From: Salinimicrobium sp963739625
GTDB lineage: Bacteria > Bacteroidota > Bacteroidia > Flavobacteriales > Flavobacteriaceae
DNA length: 64,000 bases
NCBI GenBank assembly: GCA_963739625.1
Contig: CAVUAU010000014.1
Coordinates: 1 to 64,000, forward strand
Direction of reading: 5' to 3'
Shown here one piece after another: positions 18,698 through 27,819 of this stretch. How positions within the stretch are numbered: the stretch's first letter is position 1; each line of letters begins with the position of its first letter. Below the pieces are notes generated by a model, which was not told where the DNA came from, searched no databases, and was given only the letters and a program-made list of their open reading frames with translations. The translations under genes were made by a program, and so were the position numbers.

Positions 18698-20815
18698 ATG
18701 AAAATTTATGATGAAAAACACATCAAAAATGTAGTTTTTGTGGGTGCTCACAACAGCGGCAAAACTACTTTGGCCGAGACCATGCTTTTTGAAGCCGGCC
18801 TGCTCAACCGTCGCGGTACGGTAGAAGCCGGGAATACAGTTTCAGATTTTCACGAAATAGAGCAGGAGAAGGGCAACTCTGTCTTTGCAACTCCTTTGCA
18901 TACCGAGTGGCGCAACTATAAGATCAACATTATTGACACTCCCGGGCTCGACGATTTTATTGGGGAGATCATTTCTTCCATCAAGGTTTCAGACACCATT
19001 GTGACCGTGCTCAACGGGCAGTATGGAGTAGAGGTGGGCACAGAGATCATTTGGAACTATATTGACAAATACCACAAACCCACACTCTTCGTGGTGAACC
19101 AAATTGATCATCCAGGGCTAAATTTCGAGGCTTCCTTCAACAGCATCAAAAGTCTTGTGGGTAACAACGCGGTAAAAATGCAGTATCCTCTCGTTGTAGA
19201 TCATTCCCAGTGCATCATAGATGTATTGAAAATGAAAATGTATAAGTTTTCTGCGGAAGGTGGCAAACCTCAAAAATTGCCTATTCCGGAAGACCAGATT
19301 GAAACAGCTACCCGGCTGCATAATGAATTGGTAGAAAAAGCCGCCGAAAATGATGAAGAGCTAATGGAGCTTTTCTTTGAAAAAGGCAGCTTAAACGAAG
19401 ATGAAATGCGCAAGGGAATAAAAGCGGGCATGCTCAACCATGATCTTTTCCCCGTTTTCTGCGTTTCTGCCCTGCTTGACATGGGCAGCGGACGCCTTAT
19501 GGGCTTCATAGATAATGTTGCACCCTCGGCGACAGATATGCCCATAGAACAAAGCCTTGAGGGTAAAAATATCAATCCCGATAAAAATGCCCCTGCAGTA
19601 CTCTTTGTTTTCAAGACAGAACACCAGGCAAATCTTGGCCAGGTGACCTTTTTTAAAGTAAAGAGTGGTGAAGTAAAAGTGAATGACAAACTGGTAAATC
19701 CCAGAAATGCTGAGACCGAGGTGCTCAACCAGCTATTCATAATGGATGGCAAAGATCGAAAACCTGTTTCCAAACTTACCGTGGGAGACATAGGCGCTAC
19801 TTTAAAGCTCAAGGCGACAGAAACCAATGACAGCTTGTGTAGCCCGGGAAATGAACGCTCTGTAAAACCTATTATTTATCCACAGGCCAGGATTAGAAGA
19901 GCCGTGAGCGCGGTGAATACCAAAGATGAAGAAAAACTGAGTGACGCTTTAAAAAAGATCCAGAGCCAGGATCCAACGGTGGAGATCTCTTTTTCAAATG
20001 AATCCCGGCAGCTTATCATTGCCTGTCAGGGAGAACTGCACCTCGCTACAGTAGACTGGACGCTGAGGAAGATCTACGGAATCGAAGCGAACTTTGAAAG
20101 GCCGAAGATAGCCTTCAGGGAAACCATCCAGCGATCATCGGCTGCCAATTACCGGCATAAAAAACAGTCGGGAGGTTCAGGCCAATTCGCGCAGGTGCAT
20201 ATGAAAATTGAACCCTGGGAAGCTAATATGGCCGAACCCGAAGGTTTCAATATAAGAGGTAAAGAGGAAGTTGATCTTCCCTGGGGCGGAAAACTTGTTT
20301 TCTATAACTGTATTGTGGGCGGCGTCATAGATCAACGTTACCTGCCTTCTATCATGAAAGGAATTCTTGAAGTCATGGAAGCAGGGCCTTTGACAGGTTC
20401 TTATATCAGGGATGTTCGGGTTATGGTCCACGATGGTAAAATGCACCCCGTAGATTCCAACGATATTTCCTTTAAGATTGCCGGGGCTCATGCATATAAA
20501 GAGGCATTTATGAACGCCAATCCCAAACTTCTGGAACCTGCGCTTGAACTCACTGTAAAGGTGCCCGAAGAAATGGTGGGAAATGTGATGACCGAGCTGC
20601 AAACCCGCCGCGCGATCATCCAGGGCATTGAAAGTGCCGGAAATTACCAGGTATTACGGTGCATCGCGCCCGAATCTGAACTTTACGGCTTTTCAACAGA
20701 ACTTCGTTCTCTCACAAAAGGCAGGGCGACTTTTAAAACCGCTTTTTATGAATATCAGCCTGTACCGGCAAACATTCAGGAAAACCTGGTGAAACAACAG
20801 GAGCTCGTGAAATAA
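18698..20815 (+). CDS. Elongation factor G paralog with altered GTPase motifs
   Basis: A 705-residue EF-G-type translation factor covering all five domains. The P-loop is Gly-Ala-His-Asn-Ser-Gly-Lys-Thr-Thr (residues 16-24), and Asp-Thr-Pro-Gly is at 80-83. The G4 motif reads Asn-Gln-Ile-Asp (134-137) in place of Asn-Lys-x-Asp, and the switch I region reads Glu-Lys-Gly-Asn-Ser-Val in place of the usual Arg-Gly-Ile-Thr. The domain IV region has a Gln-Ser-Gly-Gly-Ser-Gly-Gln-Phe-Ala stretch. These changes mark it as a paralog and not the housekeeping FusA, which normally sits with the rps genes. In Bacteroides an EF-G2 paralog is reported to translocate without GTP hydrolysis under starvation; whether this is its ortholog is inference. 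Confidence 0.88.
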   Translation: MKIYDEKHIKNVVFVGAHNSGKTTLAETMLFEAGLLNRRGTVEAGNTVSDFHEIEQEKGNSVFATPLHTEWRNYKINIIDTPGLDDFIGEIISSIKVSDTIVTVLNGQYGVEVGTEIIWNYIDKYHKPTLFVVNQIDHPGLNFEASFNSIKSLVGNNAVKMQYPLVVDHSQCIIDVLKMKMYKFSAEGGKPQKLPIPEDQIETATRLHNELVEKAAENDEELMELFFEKGSLNEDEMRKGIKAGMLNHDLFPVFCVSALLDMGSGRLMGFIDNVAPSATDMPIEQSLEGKNINPDKNAPAVLFVFKTEHQANLGQVTFFKVKSGEVKVNDKLVNPRNAETEVLNQLFIMDGKDRKPVSKLTVGDIGATLKLKATETNDSLCSPGNERSVKPIIYPQARIRRAVSAVNTKDEEKLSDALKKIQSQDPTVEISFSNESRQLIIACQGELHLATVDWTLRKIYGIEANFERPKIAFRETIQRSSAANYRHKKQSGGSGQFAQVHMKIEPWEANMAEPEGFNIRGKEEVDLPWGGKLVFYNCIVGGVIDQRYLPSIMKGILEVMEAGPLTGSYIRDVRVMVHDGKMHPVDSNDISFKIAGAHAYKEAFMNANPKLLEPALELTVKVPEEMVGNVMTELQTRRAIIQGIESAGNYQVLRCIAPESELYGFSTELRSLTKGRATFKTAFYEYQPVPANIQENLVKQQELVK

Positions 20816-20850
20816 CAAAAAAAGCTCCGGGTCTACCTCGGAGCTTTTTA
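20816..20850. terminator. Terminator after the EF-G paralog
   Basis: Stem AAAAAGCTCCG / CGGAGCTTTTT around a loop of about 10 bases; a T tract follows the right arm. It begins directly after the stop codon. Confidence 0.85.
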
Positions 20851-20863
20851 CTTTAAACTACCC

Positions 20864-20882
20864 TCAAAAAAGGCACTTTTGA
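20864..20882. repeat. Copy of the 19-bp palindrome, intergenic
   Basis: TCAAAAAAG-G-CACTTTTGA lies between the EF-G terminator and the end of the convergent amidohydrolase gene. It may serve as the terminator of the latter. Confidence 0.55.
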
Positions 20883-20888
20883 CACGTC

Positions 20889-22157
20889 TTAATTTAATTC
20901 TTTGTCGCCCTGCTTGTAGACTTTGCCGTCTTTCATGACGAAGCTCACATGTTCCATTTTCGAAATATCTTCAACAGGGTTGCCTTCCACAGCAATAATA
21001 TCGGCTAAAAAGCCGGTGCTTATGCTCCCAAAATCCTTTAACTGCAAGAGATTGGCGTTTCCCGAAGTTGCTGTTCTAAGTACCGCGAGTGGTGTCATTC
21101 CATAGTCGACCATAAGTTCCAGCTCCCTGTAATTTTCTCCATGTGTAAAAACTCCCACATCGCCTCCAAAGACAATTGGAACACCCGCTTGTAAAGCCTG
21201 CTTAAAAGTGGCCTTTTTCATCACAATTCTTTCAGGTTCGGGATCGCTCCCTTTTTTCCAGCCACTGTACTGTGCCATGGCATCTCCCGCAGCAAGAGTA
21301 GGGCACAGGGCCACTTTCTTCTGCTTCATGAGGTCAAAAATTTCAGGAGTACCGTTGTCGCCGTGTTCAATGGTATATACGCCAGCGTTTATCGCTCTCT
21401 TCATGCCTTCGGGTGTAGAAGCATGGGCAACTACGTTTCGGCCCGCACTGTTCGCAGTGGCTACAATAGCCTTTAATTCCTCTTCAGAAAATGTGGGTCG
21501 TGAAGGTTCGCCGCTGCCCCAGGGGTAATCTGCGTAAACTTTCACGATATCTGCACCCTTGCCTATTTGCCTGCGGACAGTCCTTACTACTTCTTCCTTG
21601 CCACTGGCTTCTTCTGCGCCAAGAGGCACCTGCACGCCCGAATGAAAACCTTTTGGACCATATGCACCGGTGGCCACTATGGCCGGACCGGCAACCTGCA
21701 GCCGGGGACCGGGAATAATACCTTCTTCAATGCTCTTTTTAAGGTACACATCGGTATACCCGGCACCTTCAGACCCCAGATCTCTCATGTAGGTAATTCC
21801 CGCCATGAGTGAATTACGGGCATGAACACTGCCTCGTATTGCCCTTTCGGCAGGCGATTCTTTTAAAACCTGATCGTTCCAGCCCGTCTCATTGTAAGGA
21901 TGGAGTAGGAGATGGGAGTGCCCTTCAATGAGCCCCGGCATTAAGGTCTTTCCGGAGAGGTCAATGACTTCTGCAGTTTCAGGAATTTCAAGTTCATCTA
22001 TTGGCCCGGCGTAAGAGATCCTGTTATTTTTCACCAGGACAACCCAATTTTCATGGAGTTCTTTTCCGTCAAATACCCGCTGTGGCTTCAAGAGAGTTTG
22101 AGAAAAAAGGTTGCTCATAAAAAACAGCAGGAGCAGGACAAAAGTATACTTCTTCAT
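20889..22157 (-). CDS. Exported amidohydrolase
   Basis: A 422-residue protein of the metal-dependent amidohydrolase superfamily (imidazolonepropionase/prolidase-like branch) with a signal peptide (residues 1-19, ending Leu-Phe-Ser-Gln). The metal motif is His-Ser-His following Gly-Leu-Ile-Glu-Gly; a Lys in Val-Lys-Val-Tyr-Ala, His in Val-Ala-His-Ala and Glu-His-Gly-Asp-Asn, and the Asp in Gly-Gly-Asp-Val-Gly are the other expected ligands. Members of this branch hydrolyse dipeptides, often with C-terminal Pro or Arg, or cyclic amides; the exact substrate cannot be read here. It acts in the periplasm. The gene is monocistronic. Confidence 0.88.
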   Translation of the reverse strand: MKKYTFVLLLLFFMSNLFSQTLLKPQRVFDGKELHENWVVLVKNNRISYAGPIDELEIPETAEVIDLSGKTLMPGLIEGHSHLLLHPYNETGWNDQVLKESPAERAIRGSVHARNSLMAGITYMRDLGSEGAGYTDVYLKKSIEEGIIPGPRLQVAGPAIVATGAYGPKGFHSGVQVPLGAEEASGKEEVVRTVRRQIGKGADIVKVYADYPWGSGEPSRPTFSEEELKAIVATANSAGRNVVAHASTPEGMKRAINAGVYTIEHGDNGTPEIFDLMKQKKVALCPTLAAGDAMAQYSGWKKGSDPEPERIVMKKATFKQALQAGVPIVFGGDVGVFTHGENYRELELMVDYGMTPLAVLRTATSGNANLLQLKDFGSISTGFLADIIAVEGNPVEDISKMEHVSFVMKDGKVYKQGDKELN

Positions 22158-22325
22158 CTTTTGGAGGTTAAGTGAGCTCTAAAATAGCCATTTTTCAATG
22201 TTTTGACTGTAGAATTTTTTCCGGAAAAGGATTAGAAACCGGCGACAAAGATTGCTGCAACTGCCTTCCAAAACTTAATAAAAAACGGTTTCTTCAGAAA
22301 AAAAGCCATTTTGAGGAACATTCCT

Positions 22326-22333
22326 TACATTTG
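22326..22333 (+). promoter_or_regulatory. Predicted -7 element of the M1 peptidase gene
   Basis: TACATTTG, an exact TAnnTTTG match, 24 bases before the ATG at 22358. Confidence 0.5.
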
Positions 22334-22357
22334 ATACTTATCCAAAAAATTAAATAG

Positions 22358-24233
22358 ATGATCTCAAAAAAGGCATTTTCAGCAGTTTTGCTGCTGCTGC
22401 TCTCGGCTGTTGGTATCTCCCAGGAGCTTTATCAGCCGCGGGATATTAAAGCAGCTTATTCAGAAAAAACAAGGTCCCAAACCGGCAGCCCGGGAGAAAA
22501 TTACTGGCAGAACAAGGGAAAATATGATATCGAACTTACTATAAATCCGCCAGACCGGGTTGTGAAAGGTTCCGAACAAATTACCTACATCAACAACAGT
22601 CCAGATACTTTGAAACACCTGAATTTCAAGCTCATCCTGAATAACCATAAACCGGGTGCAGCCCGTTTGGGACAAACTTCCGAAGCTACATTAACAAAAG
22701 GAATCGTTATCGATAAATATCTCGAAAATGGCGAGGAGAAGGAGTGGAAAGATAAGAATGACGGCACCAACAAAAGCATTGAGCTTGGTAAACCACTTCC
22801 ACCAAACGACAGCATCGACCTAGGAATAAACTGGCACTTTGAACTTGCCGAACAAAGTGGGAGGGAAGGGGCAATAGATTCTACTACCTTTTTCCTGGCG
22901 TACTTCTATCCACGCGTAGCTGTTTATGACGACTACAGCGGCTGGGACAGGATGACCTTTACCGGAAGCCAGGAATTCTATAATGATTTCAATGACTACA
23001 ACCTTTCTGTCACCGTACCCGAAGATTATATCGTCTGGTCCACGGGCGATTTGCAGAATCCAGAAGAAGTGCTTCAGCCAAAATATGCAAACCTGCTCAA
23101 GAAATCCATGACCAGCAATGAAGTGATCAGCATTGCCGGGGTGGCCGATCTCCAAAACAAAGAGATCACTAAAGACGGCACTAACACCTGGAAATGGAAA
23201 GCCAACAATATCACAGATGTAGCTTTGGCGGTGAGCGATCATTATTTGTGGGACGCCGCAAGTGTGGTAGTAGATCCTGAAACCGGGCGTCGTGCCAGCG
23301 TGCAGGCTGCCTATGATGAGCCATCCAAAGATTTTCAAAAAATGGTAGGCTACGGGCAGCATGCGCTGCAGTGGTTCTCCAACAATTACCCCGGAGTTCC
23401 ATATCCATTTTCGAAATCTACCATAGTTCGCGGATTTGCAGACATGGAATATCCTATGATGGTCAACGACAGCTCCACCCCGAATGATGATTTTACCCGG
23501 TTTGTAGCGGAACATGAGATCGCCCACACTTATTTTCCTTTTTACATGGGAATCAACGAGACCCGGTTTGGCTTTATGGATGAAGGCTGGGCTACTGCCC
23601 TGGAGCACCTCATTAGCATCAATGATTTGGGAGAGGAGCAGGCCATAAAGAATTTTCAGGATTTCAGGGTGAACTACTGGATCAACGACACTTCTATGGA
23701 AGAAGATCTTCCCATTATCACTCCCTCGAACATTCTTAGCGGCCGGGCCCTGGGAAATAATGAATATGGGAAAGCAGCATTGGGTTATCTTGCCGTAAAA
23801 GATCTTTTAGGAGACGAAATGTTTAAAAAAGCCCTGCAGGGTTATATGGACAGGTGGCATGGAAAACATCCCGTGCCCTGGGATTTCTTCTATTCTTTCA
23901 ATGACATTAGTGGAGAAAATCTCAACTGGTTTTGGGACAGTTGGTTCTTTAGCAATGGCTATATAGATCTTGGGATCGAAGAAGTTGAAAAGGCGGGTGA
24001 AAATACAATTATTGAGCTGAAGAATATCGGCGGAATGCCTGCTCCTGTTGATCTTATTATCACTACGGAAGATGGCAGCGTACAGAAAAAGCATCTTTCT
24101 CCTGCTATCTGGAAAGCAAAACCTGAAGGAGGCAAGAGTAAAACTAGAAAATTCGGCACCCCTGAAATCTATTGAGCTGGAAGGCGGAATTTTTATGGAT
24201 GCAGACACTTTCAATAACAGCTGGAAGAAGTAA
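22358..24233 (+). pseudogene. M1 family aminopeptidase, C-terminus frameshifted
   Basis: An exported zinc aminopeptidase. A signal peptide covers residues 1-21; the N-terminal beta domain is followed by the thermolysin-like domain with His-Glu-Ile-Ala-His at 386-390 and the third zinc ligand Glu at 409 (spacing of 18 after the motif, as in M1). The usual Gly-x-Met-Glu-Asn exopeptidase motif appears as Gly-Phe-Ala-Asp-Met-Glu-Tyr. The frame as read ends at 24175 with an unnatural tail. One extra A in the run 24140-24143 explains this: without it, the protein continues through Leu-Glu-Asn-Ser-Ala-Pro-Leu-Lys to a stop at 24231-24233, about 624 residues. The active site is unaffected, so even the frameshifted form might work. 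A terminator follows. Confidence 0.87.
22364..22382. repeat. Copy of the 19-bp palindrome in the M1 signal-peptide codons
   Basis: TCAAAAAAG-G-CATTTTCAG begins at codon 3 of the M1 peptidase gene. A related imperfect copy sits 60-70 bases upstream (about 22296-22314). Confidence 0.5.
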
Positions 24234-24250
24234 AAGGAAGATTATAAAGG

Positions 24251-24281
24251 GGAAGGCCGCCGCAATGGTGGCCTTTTTTAT
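24251..24281 (+). terminator. Terminator after the M1 peptidase gene
   Basis: Stem AAGGCCGCC / GGTGGCCTT (24253-24261 and 24267-24275) with a GCAAT loop and a following T run. Confidence 0.85.
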
Positions 24282-24349
24282 TTGATTCAGGCTGTCTCTG
24301 CAGCAGCACATTTTGTACTTTTAAGACCTTTAAAAACCTATTCTGGAAG

Positions 24350-25636
24350 ATGCCAAAAAATGATCCTTACGCGGCCTTGCGTTACAGGGAGTTCAGAACT
24401 TTTTTGTTCGTGCGTTTTGCTTTTGTTTTTGCCAGGACCATGCAATTTATTGTAATTGAATGGGAGGTATATAACCTAACAAAAGATCCGCTTTCTCTGG
24501 GAATTATTGGCCTTATGGAAGTTATTCCGGCGGTTTCCCTGGCGTTGTTTGCAGGACATATTGTTGACCAAAAAGAAAAACGCGGACTTTTGCTCAAGTG
24601 CCTGTTGGGCTTCTCGGTAATAAGTATAGGGTTGTTTTTACTAACATGGCCCAGAGCCGTTGAAGGAATTTCTCAAAATGTCATTTTATATGCGATATAT
24701 TTTCTGGTCTTTCTGGGCGGAATTGTGAGAGCCTTTTTGGGACCTACCAATTTCTCACTGTTTGCACTTATAGTACCCAAGAAAGTTTATCCCAACGCTG
24801 CCACCTGGAACAGCTCAGTATGGCAAATGGGAGCGGTAATGGGCCCGGCGCTGGCAGGTTTCAGCATTCACTTAATTGGCGTGCACTGGTCAATGTGCCT
24901 CATCTTTGGATTTTCTTTACTGGCACTCATCTTCCTGCTCCAAATTCCCGAAAAACCCATTCTGAATCCTAAAATAGGAGAGCCGGTGATGAAGAGCTTA
25001 AAAGAAGGGGTAAAATTTGTGTGGGATTCAAAAATAATCCTGGGTGCCATTGCGCTTGATATGTTTGCTGTGCTTTTTGGAGGAGCCGTAGCACTTTTGC
25101 CGGTTTATGCACAGGATATCCTGAAAGTAGGACCCGAGGGGTTTGGAGTTTTAAGGGCCGCACCTGCAGTGGGCGCTGTGATCATCATGTTCACCTCGGC
25201 ATATTATCCGCTTAACAAAAAAGCCGGACTTAAACTGTTGGCAGCTATCTTTGGGTTTGGCCTGAGCATCATTATTTTCGGGCTCTCAACTTCTTTCTGG
25301 CTTTCGGTTTTCGCTTTATTCCTTAGCGGAGTGACTGACGGAATCTCAATGATCATTCGGCAAACTATTCTGCAACTCCGCACTCCAGATCACATGCGGG
25401 GCCGCGTATCTTCTGTAAATTCAATGTTTGTAGGATCGTCTAATGAATTGGGTGCCTTTGAGAGCGGGGTGACCGCAAAATTAATGGGTACGGTAACCGC
25501 AGTGGTTTTTGGCGGTAGCATGACTTTGATAACCGTTATCTTCACAGGAATCATCTCCCCGGCCTTTAGAAAACTTGATCTTCGGAAGGATCTGAAGGCG
25601 CACGAGGAAGCTGAAGTAGCAGAACATACCGCCTAA
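24350..25636 (+). CDS. MFS transporter
   Basis: A 428-residue major facilitator of the Bacillus-type multidrug/siderophore-exporter branch (MFS_3/enterobactin-exporter-like). About 11-12 hydrophobic helices are seen. The loop between helices 2 and 3 has Gly-His-Ile-Val-Asp-Gln-Lys-Glu-Lys-Arg, the family's conserved Asp/Arg loop. The central loop after helix 6 contains Pro-Glu-Lys-Pro, and a Met-Arg-Gly-Arg-Val-Ser-Ser motif starts helix 11. The substrate is unknown. It stands alone between two terminators. The tail is acidic and histidine-containing. Confidence 0.88.
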   Translation: MPKNDPYAALRYREFRTFLFVRFAFVFARTMQFIVIEWEVYNLTKDPLSLGIIGLMEVIPAVSLALFAGHIVDQKEKRGLLLKCLLGFSVISIGLFLLTWPRAVEGISQNVILYAIYFLVFLGGIVRAFLGPTNFSLFALIVPKKVYPNAATWNSSVWQMGAVMGPALAGFSIHLIGVHWSMCLIFGFSLLALIFLLQIPEKPILNPKIGEPVMKSLKEGVKFVWDSKIILGAIALDMFAVLFGGAVALLPVYAQDILKVGPEGFGVLRAAPAVGAVIIMFTSAYYPLNKKAGLKLLAAIFGFGLSIIIFGLSTSFWLSVFALFLSGVTDGISMIIRQTILQLRTPDHMRGRVSSVNSMFVGSSNELGAFESGVTAKLMGTVTAVVFGGSMTLITVIFTGIISPAFRKLDLRKDLKAHEEAEVAEHTA

Positions 25637-25652
25637 AAAAGCCTTTTTTAGG
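25632..25652 (+). terminator. A/T palindromic terminator
   Basis: CCTAAAAAAG-C-CTTTTTTAGG, a palindrome overlapping the MFS stop codon. It looks like the recurrent 19-bp family with changed outer bases. Confidence 0.6.
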
Positions 25653-25680
25653 TCTTACTTTTCGTAGATATTGAAGACCA

Positions 25681-25712
25681 TTGTCTTTCACAAATCCAAT
25701 TGTGTAACTTTA
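25681..25712 (+). promoter_or_regulatory. Predicted promoter of the EamA gene
   Basis: TTG at 25681-25683, 21 bases, then TAACTTTA at 25705-25712 (one mismatch to TAnnTTTG), 55 bases before the ATG at 25768. Confidence 0.4.
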
Positions 25713-25767
25713 AAAAGTGGAAAATCCTTTGCTTTTTATTCCTAATATTGCTGCTTAATTGAAACTG

Positions 25768-26706
25768 ATGAAAAAAGCTTCGGGTCTTGTTATAATGGCA
25801 TTTTTTTCGATCTACGTGATCTGGGGATCGACTTACCTGCTTAACAAAATTGCAGTCACCGAATTGCCGCCATTTATGCTGGCCTCCATCAGGTTTGTTA
25901 CCGCCGGGCTCCTCATCTTTGGGATAAGCAAGATTCTTGGCCTTAACCTCGCAATTAGCCGAAGACAGTTTTTCAATACAGTTATTGCCGGCTTTCTTTT
26001 CCTCGGGTTTGGGAATGGAGTAGTGGTGTGGGCGCTAAGATTTGTGGACAGCGGGTTTGCCGCACTCGAGCTGTCGGCGCAGCCTTTGGTCGTATTGCTG
26101 CTGCTGCGTTTACTGGAGGGCAAAAAGATCCAGCCCATGTCAATGGTAGGAGTAGTCTTCGGAATTCTGGGAATATACTTGCTGGTGAGTCAGCAGGGAT
26201 TGACCGGAGGAGAAAATTCTCTGCTGGGGATGTTTATGATCTTCCTCTGCCTTTTGAGCTGGTCTTACGGCAGTATTTTTGTCTCCAAAGCCGATTTACC
26301 AACGAACTACTTCGTAAACACTGCTTATCAAATGATCACCGCAGGAATTACTCTCGCGTTGGGTAGTCTTGCTTTTGGGGAGCAATGGTCATGGCCCGGC
26401 AGCTGGAGCGGTCCAACACAGCTTTCTATGGTTTTGCTCATCATCTTCGGAAGCATTGTAGCATTTACTGCCTTTAATTACCTCTTAAAAGTAGTCTCTC
26501 CCGAAAAAGTGGCCACTTCAACCTATGTTAACCCTGTAATTGCGATGTTGCTTGGCTGGTATTTTCTCAATGAACAGCTTAGCCTGCAATCTGTCGCGGC
26601 GGCTGTGGTATTGCTCACGGGAGTGTATTTTATCAATACAAAAAAGACCCTGTTGATCTTTTCCAGATTTTCCAGTCGTGCCGGTAAATTGACAGCAAAA
26701 GACTGA
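25768..26706 (+). CDS. EamA family (DMT) transporter
   Basis: A 312-residue membrane protein with two EamA repeats, about ten helices in all. The first repeat begins Ile-Trp-Gly-Ser-Thr-Tyr-Leu and has the conserved Arg-Phe in helix 2; the second begins with Leu-Leu-Ser-Trp-Ser-Tyr-Gly and ends at the Pro-Val-Ile-Ala-Met-Leu-Leu-Gly-Trp helix. This is the RhaT/YdcZ-like metabolite exporter type, but the substrate is not known. I start at ATG 25768 and not at TTG 25759 because a typical Lys-Lys start follows. The gene ends 42 bases before a convergent gene. Confidence 0.88.
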   Translation: MKKASGLVIMAFFSIYVIWGSTYLLNKIAVTELPPFMLASIRFVTAGLLIFGISKILGLNLAISRRQFFNTVIAGFLFLGFGNGVVVWALRFVDSGFAALELSAQPLVVLLLLRLLEGKKIQPMSMVGVVFGILGIYLLVSQQGLTGGENSLLGMFMIFLCLLSWSYGSIFVSKADLPTNYFVNTAYQMITAGITLALGSLAFGEQWSWPGSWSGPTQLSMVLLIIFGSIVAFTAFNYLLKVVSPEKVATSTYVNPVIAMLLGWYFLNEQLSLQSVAAAVVLLTGVYFINTKKTLLIFSRFSSRAGKLTAKD

Positions 26707-26748
26707 AAAAGCGGAATTACTTTTTCTAAAGAAAACGTTGTATAGCTG

Positions 26749-27507
26749 TTATTCCTCTTCTCCAAAAGTGAACTCGTAGATAAGATGAAGATTCGCCTGC
26801 CATTCAGTATTGCTAATGCCATGGCGTATCCCGGCGCCAAATTCCCAACCGTTTTCCCCGTTAAGAACTAATCCGGTACCTGCGTACCATTTAAAATCTT
26901 CTTCTGAAACTGCATTGATTTCAAGAACAGGATGAATATTGCCTTCTCCATAAACGGCTGCGGCGTTATAAAACCAATTTGTCTCTTCCTCCTGGATTTC
27001 TGCTCCTGCATTGAGGTGTAACTGGGTCTTATAGAATTGAACAGCATAAATAAGAGTAGGCGTAAAAGAAGGAGAATCTTCGGCTTCAACATCTTCAACA
27101 TCAGGCTTTTTAACGGGAAATTCACCTTCAAGCATCAGGGTGGCCGCATTTTTGGAATTGTTGAAAAGACCGACAGCAATCGCGGTTTCCAGCCAACTGC
27201 TATCAAAAGGAATATTTTCAATATTGTGATGCTCAAAACTGTAACCGGCAGAGATCTGGAACCATTCTGTAATACCATATTCTGCTTCATAGCCAATCAT
27301 GTTGGCAATTTCCTCATCGTTTTCTAAATGAGCACCGCCAAGAGTTTGCTGAAATTCTTTTGCTTCCTGAAGGTAAACCGGTTCAGAAAAGAAGAATTCC
27401 TGAATAGGCTGCTTAAAAGTATTTTCTTCATTTTCTTCCTGGGCATAGATATTTATTGAAGCCATCATGCAAAAAAGGATCGTAATGCTAAAGTTCAGTT
27501 TTTTCAT
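26749..27507 (-). CDS. Outer-membrane beta-barrel-like protein
   Basis: A 252-residue exported protein with a signal peptide (residues 1-22, ending Ile-Tyr-Ala-Gln). An acidic linker is followed by alternating polar/hydrophobic strands with aromatic girdle residues, ending in Tyr-Glu-Phe-Thr-Phe, consistent with an outer-membrane barrel of about 10 strands. Similar proteins of unknown role are common in Flavobacteriaceae. No ligand or partner can be named. It is transcribed alone. Confidence 0.65.
   Translation of the reverse strand: MKKLNFSITILFCMMASINIYAQEENEENTFKQPIQEFFFSEPVYLQEAKEFQQTLGGAHLENDEEIANMIGYEAEYGITEWFQISAGYSFEHHNIENIPFDSSWLETAIAVGLFNNSKNAATLMLEGEFPVKKPDVEDVEAEDSPSFTPTLIYAVQFYKTQLHLNAGAEIQEEETNWFYNAAAVYGEGNIHPVLEINAVSEEDFKWYAGTGLVLNGENGWEFGAGIRHGISNTEWQANLHLIYEFTFGEEE

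Positions 27508-27819
<312 letters not shown>

Noticed and set aside
22820..23608. 262-residue open frame on the minus strand
   Set aside because: It lies fully opposite the well-supported M1 peptidase gene, and its composition (His, Gly, Ile rich, no motif) is that of an antisense shadow.
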